Assembly (NCBI GenBank): GCA_034359265.1
Contig: CP136898.1
Span: 44,229,501 to 44,293,500 of the forward strand
Length of the DNA: 64,000 nt
Origin: Canna indica
Taxonomy: Eukaryota; Streptophyta; Magnoliopsida; Zingiberales; Cannaceae
Direction of reading: 5' to 3'
In this document: positions 45,068 through 55,012 of the stretch, in pieces
Numbering within the stretch: the stretch's first letter is position 1
Layout of the letters: the number at the start of each line of letters is the position of its first letter
Translations under genes and position numbers: made by a program
Notes under the pieces: generated by a model
Told to the model about the DNA's origin: nothing
The model's input: the letters and a program-made list of their open reading frames with translations, nothing else
Databases searched by the model: none

Positions 45068-46861
45068 CACGTGAGGTAGGGCACCTGCGCCCATGCCCAG
45101 GGGAGGGGCCCACCACATGACACGAATGCGAGGCTGCAAGTTGTTGATGAGCGGGATGCCTACGAGAGACCAGAATCCATGGTCCACAAGCCGGTGTCGA
45201 CAAGTCAACCGGAGCTGAAGAAGGGGGCCGCCTACCCAAGTTAAGATCAGGAACATGAGAAGCCACATCTTTACCCACGGAATTCATCGAAATAGAAACA
45301 TCAGGCGGATCAGACGAAATAGGCACATAAACATTCAACGACGAAGCAAAACCAGAAGGCCACCTCTTTCGAGGGGCTGTCCACCTCACGGTAGCCAATC
45401 AAGCCGCAAGCAAAACAAACATAAGGTAGATTCTCGTAAGAGAGGGGCTAAAAGAATTCCCGATCCGGCTCTCCTACCCAAAGGCCTTGTTTCAAAGGAA
45501 GATTCAAATCGATCTCGACGCAAACCCGAATAAAACGACCCCGAGAAAAACTAAAAGAATGTTGATCGATGGAAATTACTTGATCGAGAGCCTACGAAAG
45601 CCGTAAAATGGATTCGGGGTTCCAAAATTTGAGAGGAAGACTAAGAAATCTAACCCACACAGGGGTGGTAGTAAACTTTTCATTCCAAGGGTGAAAACAC
45701 AGTCGCTAGGGGATAAGACATAGGGCAGAGCCTCCCAAAAAATACGATCCTCCGGCGAGGACTTCAGTCGAGGAAATCGTGTCACGAAATTGAAATACGA
45801 AGAAGCCCTCTTCAAGGTCTAAGACCGAAGCAAACCCAGAAACTGACCAAGTTTTACGCACCCACGAGGAAACGATAGTCAATGGCGGCGATTTACCAAA
45901 AAACTTTCCGATCAAAGAAAATTCCCAAGGTTCTTGCTAAGAGCTCATATGCTCTGACGAAAAATGAACAACGTCCGAAGAAACATAAGGCATGACATGC
46001 GTAGAAGAAGGAGGGCTTACCGCAGCACGGGGGAAGCTGCCATCATGAAGGATCTGCGCCCAGGAAGGGCCAGACGAAGCAGCCGGGGCTCTGGAGGAAG
46101 ACCGACTGCGAGCCAAGGGAGGGCGGGAGCGGGGTGGACGAGGGAGAGAAGGGTCGCGATCAGGCGGCGCAGGGGGGATCGGGGCCAGACCATGAGGTGG
46201 CGGGGGAAGGTCGGCACACAGGGAGGCACCAGGAGCCATGGCAACAAGAGGAGTCATCGGTCCCTCAACTCAATTTTGCAATTGTCTTTGAGAGTCTGAG
46301 AATGGAGCATGAACACTCTAATTAAGAGCACTAACATTTTAAAAGAGGAGATAGCAGTATTAAAAATAGAATTGAAACCAGAAGCTTTCTTACCGAATTA
46401 AAAATTAGGGTTAGGGATAGGGTTAGGGTTCCTCGAGGGAACAACACTTTTACCATGAAATTGAGAACTAAAGGAGCTTACCTGCGAAGGAAGAGTGCTT
46501 ACAGCCGGTAGAAGAGGCAACCCCTTTTACTTTCTCTTTGAATGAATTAGGGTTAGAGGATTTACCATCAGCAATCGGATTTGAACATGATCGAGACGGC
46601 TTAGAGGCGGAAGGAACAACAGAAGAAGGGAGAGACTTACTAGAGATGACCAAAGCCGAGTTTTTGAAACTAGGGTTTCAGAGGTTCATACCTGAGCCGA
46701 GAATAGAGGGGTCTAGAGACGAGGAAATAGGCGCTGAAGGAGCACCGGGGGGAGAGGGAGAGGCGATCGTCACCATGGGATCATCGGGAGGGTCCGGTGG
46801 TGGGTGACGTGCGTCGGCGAGGAACGTCGCCCCAGAGGATGAAGAGTTGTCGCCATGCATC
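45068..46861 (-). pseudogene. LINE-2 5' end and ORF1 N-terminal/central part
   Basis: From 46860: MHGDNSSSSGATFLADARHP begins a Pro/Ser-rich leader. SSNPNSFKEKVKGV lies near 46535. A second in-frame Met region, MTPLVAMAPGASLC, is near 46257. The DUF4283-type domain follows at about 45925-45480 (MIGKFFGKSPPLTI, VLDLEEGFFVFQF). A zinc knuckle near 45400 reads CFACGLIGY with His changed to Tyr and the last Cys lost. CGPWILVSRR is near 45180. ORF1 then stops at the solo LTR and resumes at 29200. It is an RNA-binding protein gene, decayed. How the two N-terminal parts were originally joined is unclear. Confidence 0.75.
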
Positions 46862-46916
46862 GCTTAGAGCTGACATGTGACAGTACATGTTAATCTTAGG
46901 TGTTCTTCTTACCTCT
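46862..46916 (-). pseudogene. Copper amine oxidase intron start (host remnant)
   Basis: Read on the minus strand across the CACTA-2 insertion, this is GAG|GTAAGAAGAACACC, a plant-type 5' splice site following the exon sequence at 54291. A related copy of the same junction is at 54358-54385. LINE-2 begins just to the left, so LINE-2 lies in this intron. Confidence 0.55.
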
Positions 46917-47118
46917 CACTACAAGAAATATGACATTTCCTGAGAACCAAGACCCCCATTAAAACCCTTTTTGGCCCCAATTAAATCATTTTAGTGAGGG
47001 CTAACAGACCCCCAAATGTGCCCAGAAAAAATTGTCGGTAAATGAATATCCGGCGATCAACTAGTGACCCTCGAAAAAAAGTACTTGTACCGACAACCGC
47101 AACCCTCGAAAATAATTG

Positions 47119-47287
47119 TTTTCCCGGGGGCTGTGACCCCCACGGAAATGTAGTTTTCCCGGGGGCCGTGACCCCAGGAAAAGGTAGTTTTCCCGGGGGC
47201 CGCGACCCCAGGAAATGATACTTTTCTCGGGGGCCACGATCCCCAGGAAATGATAGTTTTCTCAACGGCCAAAACCCCTAGGAAGTA
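47119..47287. repeat. CACTA-2 left subterminal tandem repeat
   Basis: Five units of about 34 bp with core TTTTCCCGGGGGCCGTGACC followed by CCAGGAAATGATAG. Related single units occur near the other end, at 53355-53420. Confidence 0.85.
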
Positions 47288-47299
47288 CGAAATAGCTCC

Positions 47300-47695
47300 T
47301 AAAGTAGTTTTACAACCATTCAAAATAGCTCCTACCGAATCGTATTGATGATGAATAAATTGTTGCCTTGATGGTGATCAGAATAATAAGAACTGCCATG
47401 GTGACGCACTTGGTAATAAGAATTGCCATGGTGATCAGAATAATCGTATTGATGATGTTTTGGTAAGACATTAAATTTATTCCAACAACTGTGACATATT
47501 TTGAATTGGACAATTTAAGTAAATGTTCATCAACTAGTCCCCCCCTTCCTAGTCTAATGAGTATGAAGAAATGGTACAAGCATTCTGAGAAGGAAAACTA
47601 TAAGTTGAGGGGGAACACAAGCAATTGTAACAACAATGGGCTTCACTATTGCAATCAATAAGATGTTTAATAGAATGATGATCATTTTTCTGAAA
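47300..47695. other. CACTA-2 non-coding stretch
   Basis: No supported gene. Between 47360 and 47440 the phrase AAGAAYTGCCATGGTGA and GATCAGAATAAT recur as short direct repeats. The part next to 47696 may be the captured gene's 3' untranslated region, since it lies directly downstream of its stop codon on the minus strand. Confidence 0.5.
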
Positions 47696-47899
47696 TCAAT
47701 GGAAAGATAGGCAAGAAGAAGAAGCGGCAGTAGCATCTACTTTCTCACGGAGGTTGAACTTCTTTGATATTAGTGGGCGAACATCATTGGCACCAACCAA
47801 GCTTTCTAAGAAGGGAAGTAATATGAGCAGCTCCCTGTCGTCAGGGTTGTTAAACCAGCTCTTAATTGGAATGTCATTGTCCAATTGAAATCCAAATGT
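47696..47899 (-). pseudogene. Captured last exon of a CTD small-phosphatase-like (NIF/FCP1 family) gene
   Basis: A 67-residue reading frame follows a 3' splice site (TATTATCAG then ACATTTGG at 47899) and ends at TGA 47696-47698. It reads TFGFQLDNDIPIKSWFNNP, then ELLILLPFLESLVGANDVRP, then KKFNLREKV. This matches the C-terminal end of plant and animal SCP/FCP1-type phosphatases (pattern: FGFQ..NGIPI.SWF.D..D.ELL.LLPFLE.L...DVRP.I..KF..R). The N-terminal DxDxT catalytic core is absent: upstream is intron sequence to about 48111, then the hAT MITE. The frame has no stops, so the capture is fairly young or the exon is constrained. Confidence 0.8.
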
Positions 47900-48111
47900 C
47901 TGATAATAAACACACAATATCATAATATGCACAACATCCGTATTTTTCCACGAAAAATACATAATATCAAACATGATAATGCTAAATGTTATTCGATTTA
48001 AGAATTTGATCAATCTTCTTGTGTCTTGTCCAAAAAATAAAATATATCAAATATATATTCTTTGAAAAAGGGGCAAATGACTACAATTATACAACAAAGC
48101 CTTGTGATGAT

Positions 48112-48601
48112 TAAGGGTGGTAATTTTATCTGCATTCGTAACTAAAAATCACATCCGCACCGTATCCGATCTATATCCGAAAGTAAAAATAGATATGAAT
48201 ACGGATATGGATTTAGAAAACTTATATCCGCGCGGATACAGTGCGGATACGAATATCATTGTGGATCCGCACCATCTATCCGCGTATCTGAATTACTATT
48301 TTGTCAATATAAGTTATTAATATATATAAGAGCTATATGGTAATTTCATGTCAAGATGAATTTTGAAGTATATTATATATTTATTTTGGATCAATGAATT
48401 GGTAATTTATTGATCTTTTTTATTAAATACGGTGCAGATAGGGATGCGGTGCAGATAGTCGTATTTGAAGCGGTGCGGATATGGATATCCATATTCACAT
48501 CCGTAGCGGATACGGTGCAGATACGAATGTGCGGATATGAGGTGCGGTGCGAATATGAATAATCCAGTATCCGCACTGTATTCGATTTGTTGCCAGCTCT
48601 A
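48112..48601. mobile_element. hAT MITE with ATCCGCAC repeats
   Basis: 490 bp with a perfect 8-bp duplication, GTGATGAT, at 48104-48111 and 48602-48609. The left terminus is TAAGGGTGGTAA; the inverted right terminus is TAGAGCTGGCAA. Both halves are rich in GATACGGTGCGGAT-type motifs, inverted between the ends. No coding sequence. The 8-bp duplication and GGTGGYAA-type end indicate the hAT superfamily. Confidence 0.88.
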
Positions 48602-48609
48602 GTGATGAT

Positions 48610-49673
48610 CCAACGTAAGAAATATACAAATCCTTCTACAGTAATTAGTTAAGACCATACACATCAAAAGAATTGCTTTCATCAAAAATAAATTGAAAGA
48701 AGAAAGGGGGAAGGAGGATTTTTTATTTTTTATTTTTATGGACCGTGAGATTTGCAAGTCCAATAAATTCATCTGAGATTATAAATTCTGCAAACTACGA
48801 TCCACTGTCAGGAACATGTATACACTGTGAGATGCATGTGAGGACAATAGTTGAGAGTGTTCATCATCAGGGCATTCCTTAAATTCCTACATGTACTTGG
48901 TGCAATTAATTGACTGTCAAACCTACCAAAAGGAGATCCTTCTTGTGGTAATAGGATTATGTTAAACTAAGTATCAAATCTTTACCTTCAATTTCAAAAA
49001 AAGAAAATTTTCAAGGCTAAAATTATCTTCAGTAGCCCTTGCAAAGGAATAAATATCTCACCCTTGTCCTAATGAGTTAGAGGGGGACCACTCTAAAATT
49101 TTAGGGATCATGCAACTGGTGAACAAGTAAATTCCTACCTATATGTGTAGCTGGCAACAAATTTATGAAATAAAATGAGAATAACAAGTAAATTCCTACC
49201 AATATGTGTAACTGGTGAACAATTTAAATCAAGGAAACTTAAAAACAGTTTGAGTTATCAACTAACAATTCTTAGAATTTATAAGACAAATAATTACTTA
49301 TTAGAACAGATCCACAATGTTAGAAATTGACTACTTGATGCAAAGATTACCAATTATCATCTTTTAGATTTAACTTCTTCCATACTTATTATCCTGAACA
49401 AAACAACATGGAAATATTAAAGGTATTTATTAAAGATTGTGTCCTGTCCTGAACCTTAAAGCTTTTAGGATAACTGATAGCCCAAATCGAATCTAACAAT
49501 TACTTTTGCAGATGAGACAAGGGAGATAAATATATATACTATTGTGTGCAAATTATTGAACAGTAAGTAGAAACTAGAAATTAAAGAAGAAACAACAGTA
49601 AGTAGAAACTGGAAATTAAAGAACTGATTGTCTGCAAATCATAGGAAATATATATTACTAAGCTAATACGATA
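48610..49673. other. CACTA-2 non-coding body with small tandem duplications
   Basis: AT-rich, no gene found. Two local duplications are visible. CAGTAAGTAGAAACT-GAAATTAAAGAA occurs at 49561 and 49598. AAGTAAATTCCTACC-ATATGTGTA occurs at about 49126 and 49188. I searched this part for further phosphatase exons and saw none. Confidence 0.5.
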
Positions 49674-52600
49674 TGTCACGCCCCAAAAACTGGGTCACGC
49701 GACCGGCCAAAATGTGGGAAAGCACCCCGAAGCCTAGACCACATAACCACATCATGCATGCGAAATATCAACTCAGATTAACACAAACACAAATATTCAA
49801 TTATAGAAGGTAGCAATCCACATACTAGACCAAATGCAAAAAGCTACATAACCAAGGTTCAAGTGTTAATACTATACAAGGTTCACATGCTCAAAAACAA
49901 ACTACATGACTCCACCAAGACTCCGACTACAACAACGGATTTCACGAGACCACCACCGGAGTCGGTCGTCACCAACCGCGCCATACTTCAATGATCACTC
50001 TGCAAAACAAGGCCAAGAAAAGAATGGTGGGTTCAAAAGAACTCAGTGAGTGGCCATCTCAGCCATCACCAAGCTAAACCGCATGAATAAATACATTAAA
50101 TAATTTAATGCTCATTCAATTCAACTAATATGAAACATAACAATGGTTTGCATTAGTCATCTCATGCACTACACGCACCACTCAGCCTGATCCGGCCCAA
50201 ATGAACCAACCTCAAAATAACCGCATACAACTCGCAGGTTGCTCGCTAGGCTGGGCACCCTAGCGAACTTCTTGCCTCGGGCTCACTGTGCTAGGAAGGC
50301 CCTCTAGTATCAGTGCCCAAAACTCGGTCAGGAAAGGCCCTCCAACCAATTCCACTCGAGTCAGTCATCTGCGTGGCTCACCGACGTATATCTCGACCCA
50401 GAATCAACTCGTGCGCACTGCGCACCACTCGGCCATCACATGTACATCCACAAACATGCCCACTAAGTGGACTAATTTACATATCTATAAAGAGGTGGAT
50501 TACTCGGGTAGATACGACATAGTGTACATTTCTCAGTGCACGCTCGGAAGCACCCGCCCGGCCACCACTCAGCCACCACTCAGCCCAATTCATTATTCAC
50601 CGTCGTATCACCCACCGTTAACACCTCAATAATTTACCTTACCATTTTCTATTCAAAGGAATTTAAAATCCATGGCAGGTTGTCATGTAGCGAAAATGCT
50701 AATGTTCTGTCAAATAGTTTCTGCACAACGTACCTTTCCGCCACCACCATTTCTCGTTCGAAATATCATCCGAACTCGCAGAAATTCCCAAACAAACTAA
50801 AGGGATACCATATCTGTCCAAGGGTTTTCTTATTTAGTGAGTGATCCTAAAAATCTCATATTTCTATTTTACCCAAGCCTTGCAAAAATTTCAACCTGTA
50901 AGCCGAAATTTTAGCCCTCTATAGTATGACTTTCCCTCATTTTCACCTGAGAACTTATACTCTCTCGTGAGGGTGCAAATAACCAATTAACCTGATGTTC
51001 TTATAGGTTCAACTAATAACATCCACAGCAAGCCACAATGTGACATCCCGGACTCGCAACTCGACCAATTCAACAAGCAAGCCGTAAATTTCAGCCTACT
51101 TAACCAGTCTGGTTACAACACGTATACAATTGAACATCACTCGATATGGTACTCAAAATTCATAGAATATCTTGTACATAAAGATCGATATACTACACTG
51201 GCAGTTTACATCATGTATAAAATGAATCCAACACGTATAGAAATAACTTCGGCATGTATATATTACCACAACATCAATTTCAGCCTAACTTATCATACTA
51301 TGAAAAATTCAGATTAAAGCATACCATATACTCCACAAATTTTTATATGAATGTATGCTAAGTGTTCAGCAAACCATGTCCTCTATGCATATAATTTCAG
51401 CATTTCAGTGTACTCGTAATCTCAAGAATATCAGCCAGAACATGAATATTGGACGTGCTTGGCCTACAAATTGTGTTACTATTATCAAAATGCGTATGTT
51501 GTACTTTTGGAAGTCTTCAGAATCGATCAAGATGAAGATGTCAATTGTGAGAGCACCAAATATTTTCATGCTTAATGCTAAATGTGATACCATGGGAAAT
51601 GGTCATCATGGATAAGCATGAACGATGCTTCCTTATGAATTTTCCATTTTCCATAAACTTTTCTTATCTTGGATGTAATTTCTTATTAACCTGCCACCTT
51701 CTTGATTTGTATTGCAACAATACTTTCTAAAAAGTAATACTATAATCAAATATCTCCTGTATGTTACTTGACCAAACAACATGGTCTTCCAAAAGTTATG
51801 CAACTTTCTTAACCCAAATACAAAGATCAAATCTATTGACACCTGAAACATCTAAGTTCAATAGAACTATAGAAGTGCTCAAGGGCCAAAGCAGAGAAGC
51901 CCAAAGGTCTTCACACATGCATCCGAACAATAGAAATTTCTCCAATAAACAAAGTCCAAATTGGTCACAGTAAAAGAAAGAACTCTAGCACCAAACAACT
52001 AAATAAAGCCCCCAATATTTATATATACACCACACAAACCAAATAAACAACAAATCCAGTTCATCCTCACCAAGATCATTCCAATCTGTGTCCCACATTC
52101 AAATAGCAAAAACAACAAGCAATAAAAAAGGGGAAAACAAAATGGAGGGGGAAAAATAAATAGCGGCACCTGATTTGACTTCCACTAGAGACAAGACCAA
52201 CCCTTTCTCGAGAGAGAAATCAACATACTCAAACATAAACCCTCGGAAAAATTGCAGATTCTATAAATCTATCACGAGGAAGAAACCCAATCTAACCACT
52301 CACTTGGAGAGGGAATCAAGGAGAAGAAGACGATGACGACGCCTCACGACGACGGCAAAGATCCGGCCACAAGGAGCAGCGCCTCCTCCCTCTTGCCTTG
52401 GGCGGCGTGTGGCTCTTCCTAGAGCCGTACGATTGCCCAAGACCAGGAATGTAATTATATTTTTTTTGAAATTTACCTATTTGCCCCTCTTGACTTAAGT
52501 GAACCATATCTCGATTTCCAATCGAACCCCTGGACTCGACTCGAGTCCAACTCACATCAAGACTCCAAACCAACTTAAGTAACATAATTTTACTCACGCG

Positions 52601-52738
52601 TAACGTTCATATTTTAATTTGCGCCTTCAGATTATTTTCTCGGCCTGCTCCGACGTGCATCTCGGCTTTTTCGTTGAAGTCAAAAGAAATTAGTTAAAAT
52701 TTTAATTTTAATTTATTTCTTTTTTCGCGGGCATTACA
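49674..52738 (-). mobile_element. Solo LTR, 3.1 kb (gypsy/Tekay-like, tentative)
   Basis: It runs from TGTCACGCCCCAAAAAC (49674) to CGCGGGCATTACA (52738). Read on the minus strand it begins TGTAATGCCCGCG, typical of long plant gypsy LTRs. A perfect 5-bp duplication, CGATA, lies at 49669-49673 and 52739-52743. There is no internal region, so it is a solo LTR. Its own short open frames have no recognisable domain. It sits in CACTA-2. Confidence 0.88.
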
Positions 52739-52743
52739 CGATA

Positions 52744-53350
52744 AGATGAATTTAGAAATGTAATCACTTGTGGAGAAATTATTACATTATGTGGAGATAT
52801 TACTAAGCTAATACGACAGAATCATGCCTAGAGCAGTAATCTATCTTAATAAACTACATACGATCTAACAAAGCTTGTTGTATCATGAAACAACCAAATA
52901 GATAGAACAAGAAATGAAGCTATAGTAGTCTAATATTTCAGGTTGACAATAGAAAGATGAACATGCTATAGCAGAATCATTACAGGAAAAGATTGAAGGA
53001 CATCCAGAAGTAGAGCTGAAAGCAATACATGCCACACAAAATGCAAAAAAATTAGAGTCCCTGTGAGGCTCTAGGATTAGGAGTTTGCAATCTAGTGCCT
53101 AGGGTTGGCGGAGCTCCGTTGCAGTCACCGTCCCAACGGTGGAGACGACGCAGTGGATATGAGATTAGGGACTAGAGAAACAAGACATCAGGGCAGTGGA
53201 GATAAGATTATGGATTAGGGTAGCTCCTAGCGATTTCGGATTGCAAATTAGGGCACGGTAGATAAAGGGAGATGAGACGAAGCGGGAAATGATGCGAGTA
53301 GCTCCTTGCGATTAGGATTGCAGAAAAGCTTACTCGGGTAAAATATTTAA
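52744..53350. other. CACTA-2 body between the solo LTR and right subterminal region
   Basis: No domain is recognised. 53070-53330 is GC-richer with repeated GATTAGGG / GGTAGCTCCT phrases, and could be a captured 5' leader. The 20-bp string ATATTACTAAGCTAATACGA at 52797 also occurs at 49652, just before the solo LTR. This implies an older 75-bp tandem duplication in CACTA-2. Confidence 0.45.
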
Positions 53351-54290
53351 TTTCCTGGGAGCCGAGGCCCCCTAGGAAAACTTCAGATTTTTGGGGGCCA
53401 AGGCCCCCCAAGAAATCTGAACATTTTTGGGGAAGGTGGGGTTATTATTTATTTAATAATATTTTGTTATTGAAATTATTATTTATTTAATAATATTTTT
53501 ATTAAGTAAATAATTTTGAGAGGAGGGTGAGATTTATAATTAATAATATTTTAGATTTTAAAAATATATTTAATCAATTATTTAATTGTCTAAAATTATT
53601 TTTATTTTTAAATTATTTTTTTATTTATTTTCATATTTAGACGTGAAAGGTAGGAATTGGTAAGAGTCATTTCTTACCATCACAAAATGTAGAATTTAGT
53701 GAGGGTCATCATATTGTCCTCACAATACATACTTTTAGTGAGGGTCATATTAGACCCTCACTAAATACAGGATTTCGTGAGGGTCACATGTCCTCACAAA
53801 ATATTCATTTTAGTGAGGATCATATTCGACCCTCACAAAATGCAGGATTTCGTGAGGGTCATCATGATATCCTCACAATATATACTTTTTAGTAAGGGTC
53901 ATATTAGATCCTCACTAAATGCAGGATTTTGTGAGGATCATTATGTCCTCACAAAATATACTTTTTAGTGAGGATCATGTTCGACCCTCATAAAATGCAA
54001 GATTTCATGAGGGTTGCGATTTTATCCTCACAATATACTTTTTAGTTAGGGTCATATTCGACCATCACAAAATATTTTTTTTTACTAACAGGTTTTAGTG
54101 ACGGTCATGGTGTTGTCCTCACTATATATACTTTTTAGTGAGGATCATATCTAACCCTCAAAAAAGTGTTCTTTTAGTGATAGATTTTCGTGAGAGTCGA
54201 CTAGCGACCCCCATAAATAAGTTGATTTAGTGAGGGTCGATGCGTGACTCACACCAAATCTCGTCACTAAAAACCAATTTTCTTGTAGTG
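53351..54290. repeat. CACTA-2 right subterminal repeat region
   Basis: More than ten imperfect alternations of TTTAGTGAGGGTCATATT and ACCCTCACAAAATGCAGGAT, each pair forming an inverted repeat of the GTGAGGGT core. They continue to the terminus. A gap of AT-rich sequence (53440-53640) separates them from two GGGGGCC-type units that match the left end. Confidence 0.85.
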
Positions 54291-54760
54291 TCTATTTTTA
54301 TAGAGAAATGAAAATTAAATTAACTACTTAATCTCTTATAACTTTGGTCTAACAATACATAATCTTTAAGTGTTCTTCTTAGCTCTATTTTTATAGAGCC
54401 GCTTGTTTCAAATTCTCGGTCGATAACATAGTCGTAGTTGCCAAAGGCATGCTATGTCTTGTCTTTGTTATTTGTATTATACCAGAAATAAACTCCAACT
54501 GCGACCTCTGCCTTACCTCCGTTATATATACTATACCAAAAATAAATTTACGTTGTTGTCTAAAGAATTTAAAATATACTTACCACCTTGTTGAGAAATT
54601 CGTAATCAGTGTGCCACCATGACACGTCACCAGCGTAGCACTCGAACACGCAGACAACATTTGAGAGATTGATCGACTTCCCATTATAATAATTATCGAT
54701 TGGGAGAGAGAATTATGTAATCGGTGTTGTGCAATAATTAGGGCCCATGTGGGAGTAATA
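54291..54760 (-). pseudogene. Copper amine oxidase gene fragment
   Basis: Two exon blocks are readable on the minus strand. Block 1, about 54705-54583: YYNGKSINLSNVVCVFECYA, then GDVSWWHTDYEFLNKV, ending at a GTAAGTATA splice site. Block 2, about 54510-54383: EVRQ, then (after an insertion) GNYDYVIDREFETSGSIKIE. Plant copper amine oxidases have CIFERYAGDIAWRH and GNYDYIIDWEF...GSIK at these places. The Arg-to-Cys and Arg-to-Trp changes fit decay at CpG sites. A stop (TAG near 54451) and small tandem duplications break it. The enzyme would oxidise amines such as putrescine; the tyrosine-derived cofactor site and the copper ligands lie outside these blocks. It is a remnant only. Confidence 0.7.
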
Positions 54761-55012
54761 ATTACTAAAAAAAGGAGATGATGAAGTTGAAGAGATGTGG
54801 ATGGTGAACCGGAGTGAGAGAAGAGCATAAAATGAGGAAGTTAATTACTCCCATTAATGAAGAGAAGAGCATAAAATGAAGAGCTTCATCAATGGTTTTG
54901 AATACTTCCTTCCTAGATCATAAAATGAGAAGAGCATTAATGAAGAGCTTGGGAACCGATTTCCAGATCAAATGAGGAAGTTAATTACTCCCGTTATCAT
55001 TAATGAAGAGCT

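Larger units (their letters stand above)
9666..46861 (-). mobile_element. LINE-2: non-LTR retrotransposon split into five pieces
   Basis: A single minus-strand LINE can be followed through the insertions. ORF1 N-terminus is at 46861-45068, ORF1 C-terminus at 29200-29048 (repeated at 25415-25262), the endonuclease at 25415-23584, the reverse transcriptase at 14174-12856, and the zinc-binding and RNase H domains at 11108-9690. At three junctions the LINE frame resumes in order across an inserted element. For two of these the inserted element has a perfect target-site duplication (CAATC at 14170-14174/23579-23583; CGGCG at 29196-29200/45063-45067). The 5' end abuts amine oxidase intron sequence near 46862. 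Confidence 0.85.
46917..54290. mobile_element. CACTA-2, non-autonomous, carrying a host exon
   Basis: The left terminus is CACTACAAGAAATATG and the right terminus TTTTCTTGTAGTG (12-bp CACTACAAGAAA repeats). TCT is duplicated at 46914-46916 and 54291-54293. It is 7374 bp, or about 3.8 kb without the hAT MITE (48112-48601) and the solo LTR (49674-52738). No transposase sequence is seen. The ends carry repeats: 34-bp units on the left (47119-47287) and GTGAGGGTCAT / CCTCACAAAAT units on the right. It contains the last exon of a CTD-phosphatase-like gene (47696-47899), that is, captured host sequence. Confidence 0.92.

Noticed and set aside
50288..50844. Plus-strand frames in the 3.1-kb solo LTR
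   Set aside because: They are short, overlapping and low in complexity, antisense to the LTR direction, with no recognisable domain.
53640..54290. CRISPR-like regularly spaced repeats
   Set aside because: The units are imperfect, alternate in orientation and end at a CACTA terminus with a TCT duplication. They are transposon subterminal repeats, and the DNA is plant nuclear.
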